64,000 bases of DNA from Paenibacillus oleatilyticus (GTDB lineage Bacteria; Bacillota; Bacilli; Paenibacillales; NBRC-103111), in NCBI RefSeq assembly GCF_018998565.1, contig NZ_JAHNZO010000010.1:62001-126000 (forward strand), given 5' to 3'. Made by a program: the position numbers and the translations under genes. The notes below the pieces were generated by a model that did no database searches, had not been told where the DNA came from, and was given only the letters and a program-made list of their open reading frames with translations. This document shows, piece after piece, positions 49,167 to 58,120 of this stretch. The number at the start of each line of letters is the position of its first letter. The stretch's first letter is position 1.

Positions 49167-49745
49167 ATGAAAAAAACAGGAGTGCTACTGCTCAGCTTCA
49201 CCTTAATCGCGATGTTGGCCGCTTGCAGCAGCGGTGCCGTTAAGCAAGGTAATAAGGGAGGCAGCTCTGCAAATCAGACAAAGACCGGGCAGCAGGACGG
49301 TTCATCGACGGAGGGCAAGACATCGACCGAGAGCAAGACGCTATCGGAGGATAAAACCTCAACCGACGATAAAACGGCGGCCGGAGATAAAGGGACGAAC
49401 GATGAGAAATCGCCGGCAGGAGGCACGGCAGTTGCTGGCGCATCGCCCGGAGGCGGAGCGTCACCGGATGCGAAGGCTCCGGCGGAAAGCAAAGGAACGG
49501 CGGAGAGCAGGGCTTCTGCAGACAGCAAGTCTTCTCCGAGAGCAGCGGAGTCAAAAGGTACTGTGGTTTCTCCGGGAGCGGCACCGTCATTAGGCGGAAA
49601 GGCCGCGTCGGAACGCAAGCCATCGTCCGAATCCGGGCCGGTGAGGGGGAGCAAAGCTCCGGCGGAAGCGACGCCATCCGGAACGGATCAAGTGCCGGCA
49701 GGCTCTGCGCCTGCGAGCGTAGTCCAGCCTGCGACGTCGTCGTAA
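49167..49745 (+). CDS. Low-complexity Ser/Lys/Ala-rich lipoprotein
   Basis: This 192-residue protein has a lipoprotein signal (FTLIAMLAAC) and a mature part made almost only of Ser, Lys, Ala, Thr, Glu, Asp, Gly and Pro. It carries irregular repeats of the form [ST]-x2-K-T-S-T (TEGKTSTESKTLSEDKTSTD) and A-E-S-K-G-T. It is expected to be disordered and to reach into the cell wall. It is the first gene behind promoter B and is followed by two ABC permeases and an adaptor. GGAG lies 11 bases before the ATG. No homologue recognised; a spacer or wall-associated tether is one guess. Confidence 0.75.
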   Translation: MKKTGVLLLSFTLIAMLAACSSGAVKQGNKGGSSANQTKTGQQDGSSTEGKTSTESKTLSEDKTSTDDKTAAGDKGTNDEKSPAGGTAVAGASPGGGASPDAKAPAESKGTAESRASADSKSSPRAAESKGTVVSPGAAPSLGGKAASERKPSSESGPVRGSKAPAEATPSGTDQVPAGSAPASVVQPATSS

Positions 49746-49823
49746 ACAGGGGGAATTTGAACGAATAAAGGGCATGGACGCGGGGGCGCCGTTGGCTTTC
49801 CCGCGTTTTGCATGGAGGCCGGC

Positions 49824-50693
49824 ATGAAATTTCCCGCATTCCTCAAGAAAGACACGGTACTGGCTCTGCTGTTCCTTGCGCCGAGCGTTGGCGGGTTTGC
49901 GCTTTTTTATGCAATCCCGTTTGTAATGGGGCTCGTTTACTCCTTTATGGACGGCACGATGGACGGAAAATTCGTAGGCCTCGCCAATTATCAGGAGCTG
50001 CTGGCCAGAGGTTCGTTTCGGAATGCCGCGTGGAACACCGCTCTCTTTACATCCGTCAGCGTACCGTTGATGATCGCTATTTCTTTAGGGCTGGCGCTGC
50101 TTTTGAACGGAAATGTGTTTTTTCGCCAATGGCTGCGAACTGCCTATATTTTACCGCTTGTCGTGCCGGTCGCCTCGATCGTGCTGATCTGGCAAATCGG
50201 CTTCGACTGGAACGGCGCGGTCAACGGGTGGCTGGACCGCTTCGGGGTTCAGCGGATCGACTGGATGAAATCGGAATGGGCCATCGTCGTCATCACGGCG
50301 ATTTATATATGGAAGAACATCGGGTACAACATGATTTTGTTTTTGGCGGGGGTTCAAGCGATTCCCGAGAGCTATTACGAAATCGCCCGTCTTGAAGGGG
50401 CGGGGCCGTTCACGAAGCTGCGGATTACCCTTGTCTATTTAATTCCGACGATGTTTTTCGTCGTTCTGATGTCGATTATGAATTCGTTCAAAGTGTTCAG
50501 GGAAGCGTACTTGCTGGCCGGCGGCTATCCGCACGACAGTATTTATATGCTTCAGCATTACATGAACAATATGTTTCTTTCGCTCGATATTCAGAAGCTA
50601 ACGGCGGCTGCAAGCCTTATGGTCGGCTGTATTATGATCATCGCGCTTGGATTATTCAGGATGGAACGCGGTTTCCGGAGGTTTATGGAATGA
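49824..50693 (+). CDS. Sugar-type ABC transporter permease (CUT1, MalF/UgpA-like)
   Basis: This 289-residue membrane protein has six helices and the ATPase-docking EAA loop YYEIARLEGAGPFTKLRITL, where the usual EAA is EIA. LVVPVASIVLIWQIGFDWNGAVNGWL is the family's central loop. It pairs with the next permease; its likely binding protein is the lipoprotein at 43607, which lies 4.8 kb upstream. No ATPase gene is present, so a shared ATPase is presumed. GGAGG is five bases before the ATG at 49824. Confidence 0.9.
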   Translation: MKFPAFLKKDTVLALLFLAPSVGGFALFYAIPFVMGLVYSFMDGTMDGKFVGLANYQELLARGSFRNAAWNTALFTSVSVPLMIAISLGLALLLNGNVFFRQWLRTAYILPLVVPVASIVLIWQIGFDWNGAVNGWLDRFGVQRIDWMKSEWAIVVITAIYIWKNIGYNMILFLAGVQAIPESYYEIARLEGAGPFTKLRITLVYLIPTMFFVVLMSIMNSFKVFREAYLLAGGYPHDSIYMLQHYMNNMFLSLDIQKLTAAASLMVGCIMIIALGLFRMERGFRRFME

Positions 50694-51580
50694 AGCTGGG
50701 GGAGAAGAAAGCGGCGCTGCTGCAAAAATGGCTGATGACCTTCGTGCTGCTCGTCCTTGCTCTGGTGATGCTGTTCCCTATCGGGATTACCTTCACGAAT
50801 TCGCTCATGACGGAGCGTGAGATCGGCATTAACTACGATCTGGTCGGAAAAATGCTGGGCGCGGATTCCGGAAGACAACACGAATTTGTCAATTTAAAGC
50901 TCATCCCCGATTGGGTATCGTTGGAGCAATTTAACAAAGTGCTGATCCAGTCTCCGAAGTTTTTGTTTCTGTTCTGGAACTCCGTGCTCATGGTCGTGCC
51001 GATCGTATTCGGTCAAACGGCCGTTGCCGCCTTGGCGGCCTATGCTTTCGCCATGCTTCGGTTTCCCGGCAGGGACTCGTTGTTTCTTATTTATATTATG
51101 GCGATGCTGATGCCGTTTCAGGTGACGCTGGTACCTAACTATATTATGGCCGATAAGCTCGGCATCCTGAACAGCGTCGCCGCCATTATTTTGCCGGGCG
51201 TATTTGCGACCTACGGCGTATTCCTGCTGCGGCAGTTCATGCTGCACATTCCCGCTCCGCTAATCGAAGCCGCCCGGCTGGACGGAGCGGGAGCCGGAAC
51301 GATTTTTCTTACGATCGTTCTGCCGCTGGTGAAGCCGGGATTGGCGGCGCTGACGGTTTTGCTGTTCGTAGATTACTGGAACATGGTCGAGCAGCCGCTT
51401 ATTTTTTTGGAGGACCCGCTCCGGCATCCGCTATCCGTCTATTTGGCGAGCATTCAGGAGGAGGCGCGGGGCGTAGGCTTTGCCGCTTCTTTGCTCTACA
51501 TGAGCCCGGTTGTTCTGCTGTTTCTGTATGCGGAGTCTTATTTTATCAGAGGAATCCAGTCATCCGGCATTAAAGGATAG
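50690..51580 (+). CDS. Sugar-type ABC transporter permease (CUT1, MalG/UgpE-like)
   Basis: This 296-residue protein is the second permease subunit, with a loop LIEAARLDGAGAGTIFLTIVL as EAA motif and six helices. An insertion of about 40 residues after the first helix (GINYDLVGKMLGADSGRQHE...) is longer than in ordinary MalG proteins and would lie outside the cell. Its start overlaps the previous gene by four bases and its stop is five bases from the adaptor gene, so the three are made together. Confidence 0.9.
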   Translation: MKLGEKKAALLQKWLMTFVLLVLALVMLFPIGITFTNSLMTEREIGINYDLVGKMLGADSGRQHEFVNLKLIPDWVSLEQFNKVLIQSPKFLFLFWNSVLMVVPIVFGQTAVAALAAYAFAMLRFPGRDSLFLIYIMAMLMPFQVTLVPNYIMADKLGILNSVAAIILPGVFATYGVFLLRQFMLHIPAPLIEAARLDGAGAGTIFLTIVLPLVKPGLAALTVLLFVDYWNMVEQPLIFLEDPLRHPLSVYLASIQEEARGVGFAASLLYMSPVVLLFLYAESYFIRGIQSSGIKG

Positions 51581-51585
51581 GAGAG

Positions 51586-52740
51586 ATGCATACGGTGGAG
51601 CCGCAAGGGATAGAGCTGGCGGAGGCTCGAAAAAAACGAAAAGTGGTGGTGATTTCGGGGGTATTCTTCGGTCTGCTGCTTGTGCTCACGTTATTCAGCA
51701 ATACGCTGCAGGCGATCACGCTGCCCAAGGTTCGGACGGAAACGCCGATTAAGGGGAAGCTGGTCCACAGCATCGAAGCGAACGGTACGCTTAAACCAGT
51801 GGAGGAAGCCGAATTGAAAAACGAGACCGGCTGGAAGGTGAAGGCCGTTCATGTGAAAGTGGGGGATGCCGTCGTCAAGGACCAGCCGCTGATTACGTAT
51901 GACAGCAAACCGGCCGATCGGCAAATTGCGGATGAGCAAACCGCCTTGAAGCAGCAAAAGCTGCAGCTGGAAGGGCTGTTCGAAAGCTTCGTCGAAGCGA
52001 ACCGGACCGGGGATTCTACGGTGATCGGCAAGGCCAAGCGGGACATCGAATCGCGGCAGCTCGACATTGATGTCCGTGAGCGCAAGATTCAGGCCCTACA
52101 AGAAGACTTGGCGGCCCAGCGTCAAATTGTAGCTCCGTTTGACGGAATTGTCACAAGCGTCCGCGCGACCGAGGGGCTTCCTTCTTCGCCGGGCCAGTCG
52201 GTTGTCCGCGTATCCAATGCGAGCCGGGGCTACGGAATGTCCGTGCCGGTGGCGGCCGACCTCGCAGCGCTTCTGTCCGTCGGGGAAAAGATTGAGGTGG
52301 AGGTAAAGGACCAGACGGTCCAAGTGATGGAAGGCCGGATTGAGGAAATCGCTGATACGCAAATGGAGCTGGCAGGTGGCGCAGGGGAGAAGCAGGACGC
52401 CCCTCCGGTCATGAAAACGGTCCGCATTGCCGTTCAGGGCGAAGGCCTGAAAGGAGGGGAGCGGGCGGCAGTCCGGCTGCTAAAATCGGTGTCGGCTGAC
52501 GAGCAGCTTGTGATTTCGAATGAGGCTATCCACAAGGATCGCGAGGGGAAATTCGTCTATGTGATCGAAGAGCGGAAAGGCCCGCTAGGCAACGGCTTTT
52601 ATGTGCGCAAGAGCTATATTCGGACCGCCGATGCGAACACGAATCAGACCGCCGTCCGGGAAGGCATCTTGCCGATTGATCAAGTCATCGTCGAAACCAG
52701 CGAGCCCTTGCAGGCAGGGAACCGGGTACGACTGCAATAA
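51586..52740 (+). CDS. HlyD/RND-type membrane-fusion adaptor
   Basis: This 384-residue protein has one N-terminal membrane helix (residues about 20-40), a biotinyl-lipoyl-like half motif (IEANGTLKPVEEAELKNE, then VKVGDAVVKDQPLITYDSK), a coiled-coil hairpin (residues about 110-175), the second lipoyl half (IVAPFDGIVTSVRATEGLP) and a beta-barrel domain. Such adaptors normally work with exporters (ABC or RND pumps), yet this gene follows two importer-type permeases and no exporter. It may instead hold the wall-side parts of this system together. AAAGGA lies eight bases before the ATG. A terminator ends the operon. Confidence 0.87.
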   Translation: MHTVEPQGIELAEARKKRKVVVISGVFFGLLLVLTLFSNTLQAITLPKVRTETPIKGKLVHSIEANGTLKPVEEAELKNETGWKVKAVHVKVGDAVVKDQPLITYDSKPADRQIADEQTALKQQKLQLEGLFESFVEANRTGDSTVIGKAKRDIESRQLDIDVRERKIQALQEDLAAQRQIVAPFDGIVTSVRATEGLPSSPGQSVVRVSNASRGYGMSVPVAADLAALLSVGEKIEVEVKDQTVQVMEGRIEEIADTQMELAGGAGEKQDAPPVMKTVRIAVQGEGLKGGERAAVRLLKSVSADEQLVISNEAIHKDREGKFVYVIEERKGPLGNGFYVRKSYIRTADANTNQTAVREGILPIDQVIVETSEPLQAGNRVRLQ

Positions 52741-52745
52741 TGGGA

Positions 52746-52779
52746 AAGGCCCTTCCGCTATCCGAAGCGAAAGGGCCTT
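52746..52779. terminator. Terminator between adaptor and chemoreceptor genes
   Basis: AAGGCCCTT-x-CGCT pairs with AGCG-x-AAGGGCCTT; both flanking genes converge on it. Confidence 0.8.
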
Positions 52780-52799
52780 CTTGCGACTGGGGCAGAGGG

Positions 52800-54512
52800 C
52801 TAGCTCTTAAACCGCAGCGTAATGTCATGCATTTCTTGAGCCATCTTCGTCAGCGCGTTGACGGCATCCGAAATTTCCTCCATCGTGGCGAGCTGCTCTT
52901 CCGAAGCGGCGGCTACGCTCTCCGTCCTCGAGAAGGCGGCTTCCGAGATGCTCTTCATCTGATGAAGGGAAGCCGTGATCTGCTCGGTACCGGCAGACAT
53001 TTCCTCCGAAGCGGCGGATACCTCTTGCATTTGATTGGCCACCTCTTGAACCGCAACCAAAATGTTGCGGAAGGCTTCTCCGGCTTCCTTCATAACGACC
53101 GTGCCGTTCTCGACTTCCCGGTTTCCTTTGTCCATCGCCACGACAGCCGTCTTGGTCTCGCTCTGAATCTGCTTAATGATCCCGGAAATTTGCTCGGCCG
53201 ATTGGCGCGATTGCTCGGCCAGCTTCCGCACCTCGTCCGCCACGACGGCGAAGCCCCGCCCGTGCTCCCCGGCTCTTGCCGCTTCGATAGCGGCATTGAG
53301 AGCGAGCAGATTCGTTTGTGCGGAAATATCCGTAATGACGTCGACGATCTGTCCGATCTCTTGGGAGCGGATTCCCAATTGATTGACCATCTGAGCGGAT
53401 TCACTGACCGAGGTGCGGATCAAATCCATCTGGGACACTGCATTTTGGATCGATTTGTTGCCTTCTGCCGCTTCCTTGGAAGCTTCTGCGGACATCGCGG
53501 AAACGCTGCTGGAAAATTCGGCGATCCGGTTAATGCCTGTAGCCATTTCCTCCATAGCCCGAACGCTTTCCGTCGTACTTTGATATTGCTGGTCGGCGCC
53601 GCCGGCAATTTCTTGAATCGCCTGCACCACTTGGTTGGTCGATTGAGTGGATTGTTCGGAGCTGGCGAGCAATTGCTCCGAGCTGGCGGATAAATTTTGC
53701 GCTTCCATGCTGATCTTCACGATAAGAGTTCTCAAACCGGCGATCATCCCGTTAAAATCGTTGGTGAGCAGGCCGATTTCGTCTCGGGACCGATAGGTAC
53801 CGCTAACCGTTAAATCCCCGTCTTGCGCTTGAGCCATCAATTGTTGAATATGGCGGATCGGGCGCGTGATCATGCTTGCTATGCCATAGCCGATCAACGA
53901 GCACAGCAGCACGGCCAATAAAGTAACGACCACGATAACCGTCGTAGCGAATTTGGAGCTTTGAATGCTTTTCTCGTAGAACACTTTGGCGTCTTCTTCG
54001 TTGTATTTGACGACATTTTCCAGATTCTTGATCATCTCGGCGCGGATCGGTTTGAAGGAGGTGACGTATTCTTTATACGCCTCTTCTTTATTGTTCGCGA
54101 CCGCGAGCGCGTCGACTTTTTTCTTTGCTTCGTTATTTTTCGGAATCAAATTGATAAAGGCTTGGTACTGCTCCTGCGCCCGCTCCGATAACGGAAGCTG
54201 CTCCAGCTGCTTGCGCACCGCTTGGTTTTTGTCCCGCGTTTGGGTAATTTGCTGCTGGATTTGCTTGATGAACGCTTCGTCTTTGGTGAGCAGCATTTCT
54301 AGCTGCAGGGAATCCATCTGCGAGTTGCCGAACAGCAAAGCTTCGACAAGGGTGTTGGGAACCAGCTTCTCCTCGTACATGGCGCGCGCGTTGTTCCCCA
54401 TCGTCTTCATGACCACGTAACCGGTAATGCCGATGACCAGCAGAAATACGATCGCGAGGCTGAGCAGCCCCAAGATTTTGGTGCGGATTTTTACATTTTG
54501 TAGAAACTGCAT
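52800..54512 (-). CDS. Methyl-accepting chemotaxis protein
   Basis: This 570-residue chemoreceptor has a first membrane helix at about residues 13-33, a four-helix-bundle sensor of about 155 residues, a second helix near 185-207, a HAMP domain ([20 protein letters not shown]), and a long cytoplasmic coiled coil with the conserved tip [20 protein letters not shown], then [20 protein letters not shown]. Glutamine and glutamate pairs suited to methylation are present. It signals to CheA and the flagella. Expression appears to be set by a cyclic-di-GMP riboswitch with terminator in the leader. The ATG at 54512 was chosen because the hydrophobic region begins there; earlier starts overlap the terminator. 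Confidence 0.92.
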   Translation of the reverse strand: MQFLQNVKIRTKILGLLSLAIVFLLVIGITGYVVMKTMGNNARAMYEEKLVPNTLVEALLFGNSQMDSLQLEMLLTKDEAFIKQIQQQITQTRDKNQAVRKQLEQLPLSERAQEQYQAFINLIPKNNEAKKKVDALAVANNKEEAYKEYVTSFKPIRAEMIKNLENVVKYNEEDAKVFYEKSIQSSKFATTVIVVVTLLAVLLCSLIGYGIASMITRPIRHIQQLMAQAQDGDLTVSGTYRSRDEIGLLTNDFNGMIAGLRTLIVKISMEAQNLSASSEQLLASSEQSTQSTNQVVQAIQEIAGGADQQYQSTTESVRAMEEMATGINRIAEFSSSVSAMSAEASKEAAEGNKSIQNAVSQMDLIRTSVSESAQMVNQLGIRSQEIGQIVDVITDISAQTNLLALNAAIEAARAGEHGRGFAVVADEVRKLAEQSRQSAEQISGIIKQIQSETKTAVVAMDKGNREVENGTVVMKEAGEAFRNILVAVQEVANQMQEVSAASEEMSAGTEQITASLHQMKSISEAAFSRTESVAAASEEQLATMEEISDAVNALTKMAQEMHDITLRFKS

Positions 54513-54544
54513 CTCCCAAGCATCCTCCATTGCGTTAAAGTGCA

Positions 54545-54575
54545 ATAAAAAAACCATCCCGAAAAAAAGGATGGA
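54545..54575 (-). terminator. Riboswitch-linked terminator
   Basis: On the minus strand CCATCC, a loop of T and C, GGGATGG and then seven T (54547-54553) form an intrinsic terminator between the riboswitch and the chemoreceptor start. Confidence 0.85.
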
Positions 54576-54591
54576 CGGATCCCAACCAAAT

Positions 54592-54672
54592 TTCGGCGGC
54601 CCGGCTGCCGTAGATTGAATCTCTCCTTAGGCCCGTGGCTTTGCGTCCTTTTCTTTCGAAAAGTTTGCCATT
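54592..54672 (-). ncRNA. Cyclic-di-GMP-I (GEMM) riboswitch
   Basis: On the minus strand the conserved parts occur in order: GGCAAAC; a stem CTTTTC with GAAA tetraloop and GAAAAG; GGACGCAAAGCC; GGGCCTAAGG, the first half of the tetraloop receptor; a stem; then TACGGCAGCCGGG, its second half and the ligand-contact strand; and GCCGCC closing the outer helix. These are the hallmarks of the class I cyclic-di-GMP sensor. It lies in the leader of the chemoreceptor gene, before a terminator, so cyclic-di-GMP level should decide whether the gene is read. High cyclic-di-GMP usually favours sessile life, which suggests an off switch, but the sign cannot be told from sequence alone. Confidence 0.88.
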
Positions 54673-54713
54673 GTCGTATTTTGTCGCATTATGGATGTAT
54701 AGCTTTCCGCCAA

Positions 54714-54742
54714 AGTATAATATAGCCCTACGGAAAAGACAA
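54714..54742 (-). promoter_or_regulatory. Promoter of the riboswitch-chemoreceptor transcript
   Basis: Minus strand TTGTCT, 17 bases, TATACT, placing the transcript start near 54707, about 35 bases before the riboswitch core. Confidence 0.65.
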
Positions 54743-54888
54743 GACTTTTTAACTAAATCCAAATACTTATATTCGGACGGGGCAGGAATCCGCAGATAGG
54801 TTTAATGTCACGTTGAAATGGTAATGTATTCCTGTTTTGGACCGGTTTCATAGACTTTCGACATAGAAAATTTATTTTTCGTCATCGT

Positions 54889-54917
54889 TTGACAAAAATC
54901 GAAGTCTGGTTTATTCT
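54889..54917 (+). promoter_or_regulatory. Promoter of the BMP-family gene
   Basis: TTGACA (54889-54894), 17 bases, TATTCT (54912-54917). The preceding 110 bases back to the divergent chemoreceptor promoter show nothing else. Confidence 0.7.
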
Positions 54918-54963
54918 CGGTTGTGTCCGGACAAAACTAATTTTTGGAATGAGGGAAAGCATC

Positions 54964-55995
54964 TTGAGAAAACTTCTTTCAAAGCTGGCTTTGTCGAGTT
55001 TGGCCATCATGATCCTGATATTCTCATCCGGCTTCTCAAGTGCGGAGGCCAGCAACGAGCACGCGAAGAAACAGAAAAAGCTTAAAGTCGCTTTGCTGCT
55101 GCCCGGTCCTGCGAACGACGGCGGCTTCATGGAATCCGCTTACCGCGGACTGATGAAAGCGAAGGAAGACTTCCGCCTGAAAGCGACCTATGTGGATAAT
55201 GTCCCGCACGATACGGCGAAAATTGCCGATGAGCTGCGCAAGCTGGCCAAGAAGAAGCCTGATATGATCATCGCTCATGCCGGGCAAAGCTCGGAAGCCG
55301 TAAAGTTGGTCTCCAAGGAATTCCCGAAAATTAAATTTGTAAATACGCAAACGAACCTGACCGGCGATAATTTGTCCAGCTACCAGGTGAAGCAGGAAGA
55401 ATCCGCATGGCTTGCCGGCGCTGCCGCAGGGCTGCTGACCAAATCCAATGTCGTGTCGCATATTTCCGGCGCGCGGGTCACTCCCGGATTTCATGGGCGT
55501 GCCGCATTTGCCGGAGGCTTGAAATACACGAATCCGAATGCAACGTTCCTGACCACCTTCACCGGTAACCAGGACGATGCCGCTTTGGCTAAAAAAGTCG
55601 CGCAGGCACAAATCGCTGCCGGCTCGGATATGATCTTCACCATGTTGAACGTCGCCCGTTCGGGCGTGACGGAAGCGGCGCGCGAGAATGGCGTGTTCCA
55701 ATTCGGCAACGTGCGCGATTACTATGCGGATGCGCCCGACGTCTTCATCGGCTCCGCGATTTCCGATGCCAGCTTCACGGTATACGGCGCAATCAAGGAT
55801 CTGGCCGAAGGCAAATGGAAGCCGAACACGGTCGTGAAGATCGGACTCGAAAATCCGGATGCGGTCCGTCTGGCGCTTGCTCCAACCGTTCCGCAGGAAG
55901 TGAAGGACAAGATCGCCGTATTTACGGAGAAAATCAAATCCGATGAAATTGTAGTTCCTTCGCAATATACGGGGCCTGAATTTGAAGTGAAATAA
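54964..55995 (+). CDS. BMP family ABC transporter substrate-binding protein
   Basis: This 343-residue protein belongs to the basic membrane protein (PnrA/Med-like) family of binding proteins: LKVALLLPGPANDGGFMESAYRGL at the start, MIIAHAGQSSEAVK, YQVKQEESAWLAGAAAGLLT, and ISDASFTVYGAIKDLAEGKW near the end. The signal region (LALSSLAIMILIFSSGFSSAEAS) has no lipobox cysteine, so it is secreted or stays anchored by the signal helix. Med of B. subtilis, a regulator of competence, is a relative; others bind nucleosides. The start is a TTG eight bases after GAGGG; an ATG five codons earlier has no good site. It stands alone. Confidence 0.83.
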   Translation: MRKLLSKLALSSLAIMILIFSSGFSSAEASNEHAKKQKKLKVALLLPGPANDGGFMESAYRGLMKAKEDFRLKATYVDNVPHDTAKIADELRKLAKKKPDMIIAHAGQSSEAVKLVSKEFPKIKFVNTQTNLTGDNLSSYQVKQEESAWLAGAAAGLLTKSNVVSHISGARVTPGFHGRAAFAGGLKYTNPNATFLTTFTGNQDDAALAKKVAQAQIAAGSDMIFTMLNVARSGVTEAARENGVFQFGNVRDYYADAPDVFIGSAISDASFTVYGAIKDLAEGKWKPNTVVKIGLENPDAVRLALAPTVPQEVKDKIAVFTEKIKSDEIVVPSQYTGPEFEVK

Positions 55996-56008
55996 ACGTG
56001 TCACATGG

Positions 56009-56050
56009 AAACAAGCACTGCGGTAGTTTGCTGCCGGGTGCTTGTTTTTT
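56009..56050 (+). terminator. Terminator after the BMP-family gene
   Basis: AACAAGCAC and GTGCTTGTT with an inner stem, followed by TTTTTTTT. Confidence 0.85.
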
Positions 56051-56106
56051 TTGTCATGAAACTTACAATCCGTTCCTAAAACTAACATTTTACTGGGGAG
56101 CGGCCG

Positions 56107-56208
56107 ATAAAAGGTAGAGTTCGTTTTTGGCGGGATTTCCGTACGGAGGAAAGCAAAAGGCTGCTGAAGGAATTGGAAGCGGTGCTGCCGAAACATTATT
56201 TTATGTAG
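56107..56208 (+). CDS. Small protein, 33 residues, apparent AUA start
   Basis: A frame without ATG, GTG or TTG near its beginning has GGGGAG six bases before an ATA codon and encodes a charged helical peptide (KGRVRFWRDFRTEESKRLLK, then ELEAVLPKHYFM). Its TAG stop lies in the ribosome binding site of the TPR gene, suggesting coupled translation. This would be the second AUA-start frame in the window. It may also be chance. Confidence 0.3.
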   Translation: MKGRVRFWRDFRTEESKRLLKELEAVLPKHYFM

Positions 56209-56219
56209 GAGTGAGAGCA

Positions 56220-58010
56220 TTGGAACACGCACATACCGAAGGAGAACACCGGTTTCCTTCGCCTGAGCAGGATTTCGAAATTTATAAGGCGGCCCGAAGC
56301 GAAGGGGATTTCCAGCACGCTTTATACCATCTGGCCTGCGCGTTGTCGACCGATCCGGCTAACGCCGAATGGCTCCAGCCCCTTAACGAGTGGATTGATG
56401 CGGGCGAGGACCTGCTGCCTTTTGTGCCGGTCGAGGACAACAATTATTTCGCCGTTCTGGCGGTAAGAGCTTATATTTACGCCCGGGTGAACAGCTTTAA
56501 CGAAGCTTTCGGCCTCTTGGGACAGGTGATCAAAGTAAAGCCCGAGGTCCCTTATCTGGTGTGGGTATGCGAATGGGAAACGCGAATCGCCGGGGTGGAT
56601 CATATCGAAGCGGATACGATCATTGGATTCGTCAGCGGAGTGATGAGATCCCTCGATCTATTGGAAGGAAATGTACGGCATAAGGTGCTTGCCGCTTTAG
56701 TGTCCGTGCTTCGAAAGATGTGCCAGGCGCATCCCAAAACTTATATGTTGTTCTGGCTGCTATCTTCGATGCACCGGAGACAGGAGGATGTTCTGGCCGC
56801 ATTTGCGGCAGCCAAAACGGCCTACAAACTGAATAAATGCTGGAATACGGCTATTGGGATGGCGCTCTGCTTCAAAGCACAAGGCAACATCCGCAAGGCT
56901 GCCAGCTTCTACAAGAAAGCAGGCAGGCTCGACCCCGGGAAGGAGGCGGGCTATCTGGATCTGGGCGATCTGTATCTGGAAAACGGCTTATACAAAAAAG
57001 CACTGAAAGCTTACAACAAGGCTGCGGATATTCAGCCCGATCACGAATGGGCGATCCCGTCCATCCTTTATTGCGAATATATGATCAAAAAAGACGCCGA
57101 GCGCTTGGGAAAAATTGAAGCTTATTATAAGGCGAACACTGTGAACGGCAGAGCGAGAGAGCTGCTCAAGCCGTTATTGTCGATCGCCGAGCTGCCTTTT
57201 GTCGATTACATCCCGGAGCCGCAGGAAGCCACCATCAACGTGCTGCGTCAAGTGGCGGAGCAAAACCCGGATCTGGAAAGCGGCGGGACGATCAGCCTGA
57301 CGATTAATCATCTGGAGGCGCCGAGCGCGATTCGTGCGATGGAGCTCTACTTGAACAAATTCGGCAGAAGCGCTAATCCGCCCAAGCTGAATTTGACCAT
57401 CGACAACGTCTCGGAGCCGGACCCAAGGCAGCCAATCGCCGAGAAAGGTGCTATGTTATGGAGTTACGAAGGGTTCATGGCACAGCCGGCTATGCCCATG
57501 CCGTCGGGCCAAGTGGCCGATGCCGTACGCCGATTGGCGATGACTCCGTACCAAATCGAGGATTGGTACCGTACCGCCGGCGAACTTGCCCAAAGTCTCA
57601 CCCCTGCGCACCTGCCGGACTTATTCGCCGTCCTGACTCATCCGCCGGAGCCGTCTGAATCGGTATCGAGCTGGCGCTGGCTCCAGCGCATTCAGTATGC
57701 GGCGGTATTCCTTATGGCGCAGCTTAGCCCGTCCAAGCCATCCGAACCCTTGCTGTCTCTATGCTATGGTCAATCGGACTGGCCGGTCAATGCGGCGGTG
57801 GCCGTATTGGCTTATGAGGCGCAAGGCGATCCCGAGCTGGAAAAAGCGGTATCCGAATTGTTTTTCCGGCTCATGGAGCGGATTCCGCAAGAAGGCTACT
57901 GCTTCTTTACTTATGCGCTGGTGTGCAGTTGGCTGCAGCTTTCGTTCATTGATGAGAAGCTGAGGGAACAGTTGGAGCAATGGAAGAACGATCTGGAGCA
58001 GCGGGAATAG
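56220..58010 (+). CDS. TPR-repeat protein, 596 residues
   Basis: This large soluble protein has TPR-like helical pairs through its first 330 residues, clearest at ALCFKAQGNIRKAASFYKKA, AGYLDLGDLYLENGLYKKAL and KAYNKAADIQPDHEWAIPSI. The C-terminal 250 residues contain a beta-rich segment (SGGTISLTINHLEAPSAIRA) and further helices of unknown fold. No catalytic motif is seen; TPR proteins join partners in complexes. The start is a TTG eight bases after AGGAG; a longer open frame upstream lacks a site. It lies before, and in the same direction as, an ECF sigma/anti-sigma pair, but is separated by 110 bases with a small hairpin (GACCGATTC with GGATCGGTC). Confidence 0.72.
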   Translation: MEHAHTEGEHRFPSPEQDFEIYKAARSEGDFQHALYHLACALSTDPANAEWLQPLNEWIDAGEDLLPFVPVEDNNYFAVLAVRAYIYARVNSFNEAFGLLGQVIKVKPEVPYLVWVCEWETRIAGVDHIEADTIIGFVSGVMRSLDLLEGNVRHKVLAALVSVLRKMCQAHPKTYMLFWLLSSMHRRQEDVLAAFAAAKTAYKLNKCWNTAIGMALCFKAQGNIRKAASFYKKAGRLDPGKEAGYLDLGDLYLENGLYKKALKAYNKAADIQPDHEWAIPSILYCEYMIKKDAERLGKIEAYYKANTVNGRARELLKPLLSIAELPFVDYIPEPQEATINVLRQVAEQNPDLESGGTISLTINHLEAPSAIRAMELYLNKFGRSANPPKLNLTIDNVSEPDPRQPIAEKGAMLWSYEGFMAQPAMPMPSGQVADAVRRLAMTPYQIEDWYRTAGELAQSLTPAHLPDLFAVLTHPPEPSESVSSWRWLQRIQYAAVFLMAQLSPSKPSEPLLSLCYGQSDWPVNAAVAVLAYEAQGDPELEKAVSELFFRLMERIPQEGYCFFTYALVCSWLQLSFIDEKLREQLEQWKNDLEQRE

Positions 58011-58120
58011 GCACAGGCACGACCGATTCGGGAGGATCGGTCTTTTTTTCATCCGAAAAAACGAACCGAAAGCCCCGGTTATTTGTCTTATTGGCGTAAC
58101 TCGAAAGGGGGGAGCAAGAG

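Noticed and set aside
55036-56232. A 398-codon minus-strand frame opposite the BMP-family gene
   Set aside because: Antisense of a conserved binding protein, Arg- and Phe-rich, no domain.
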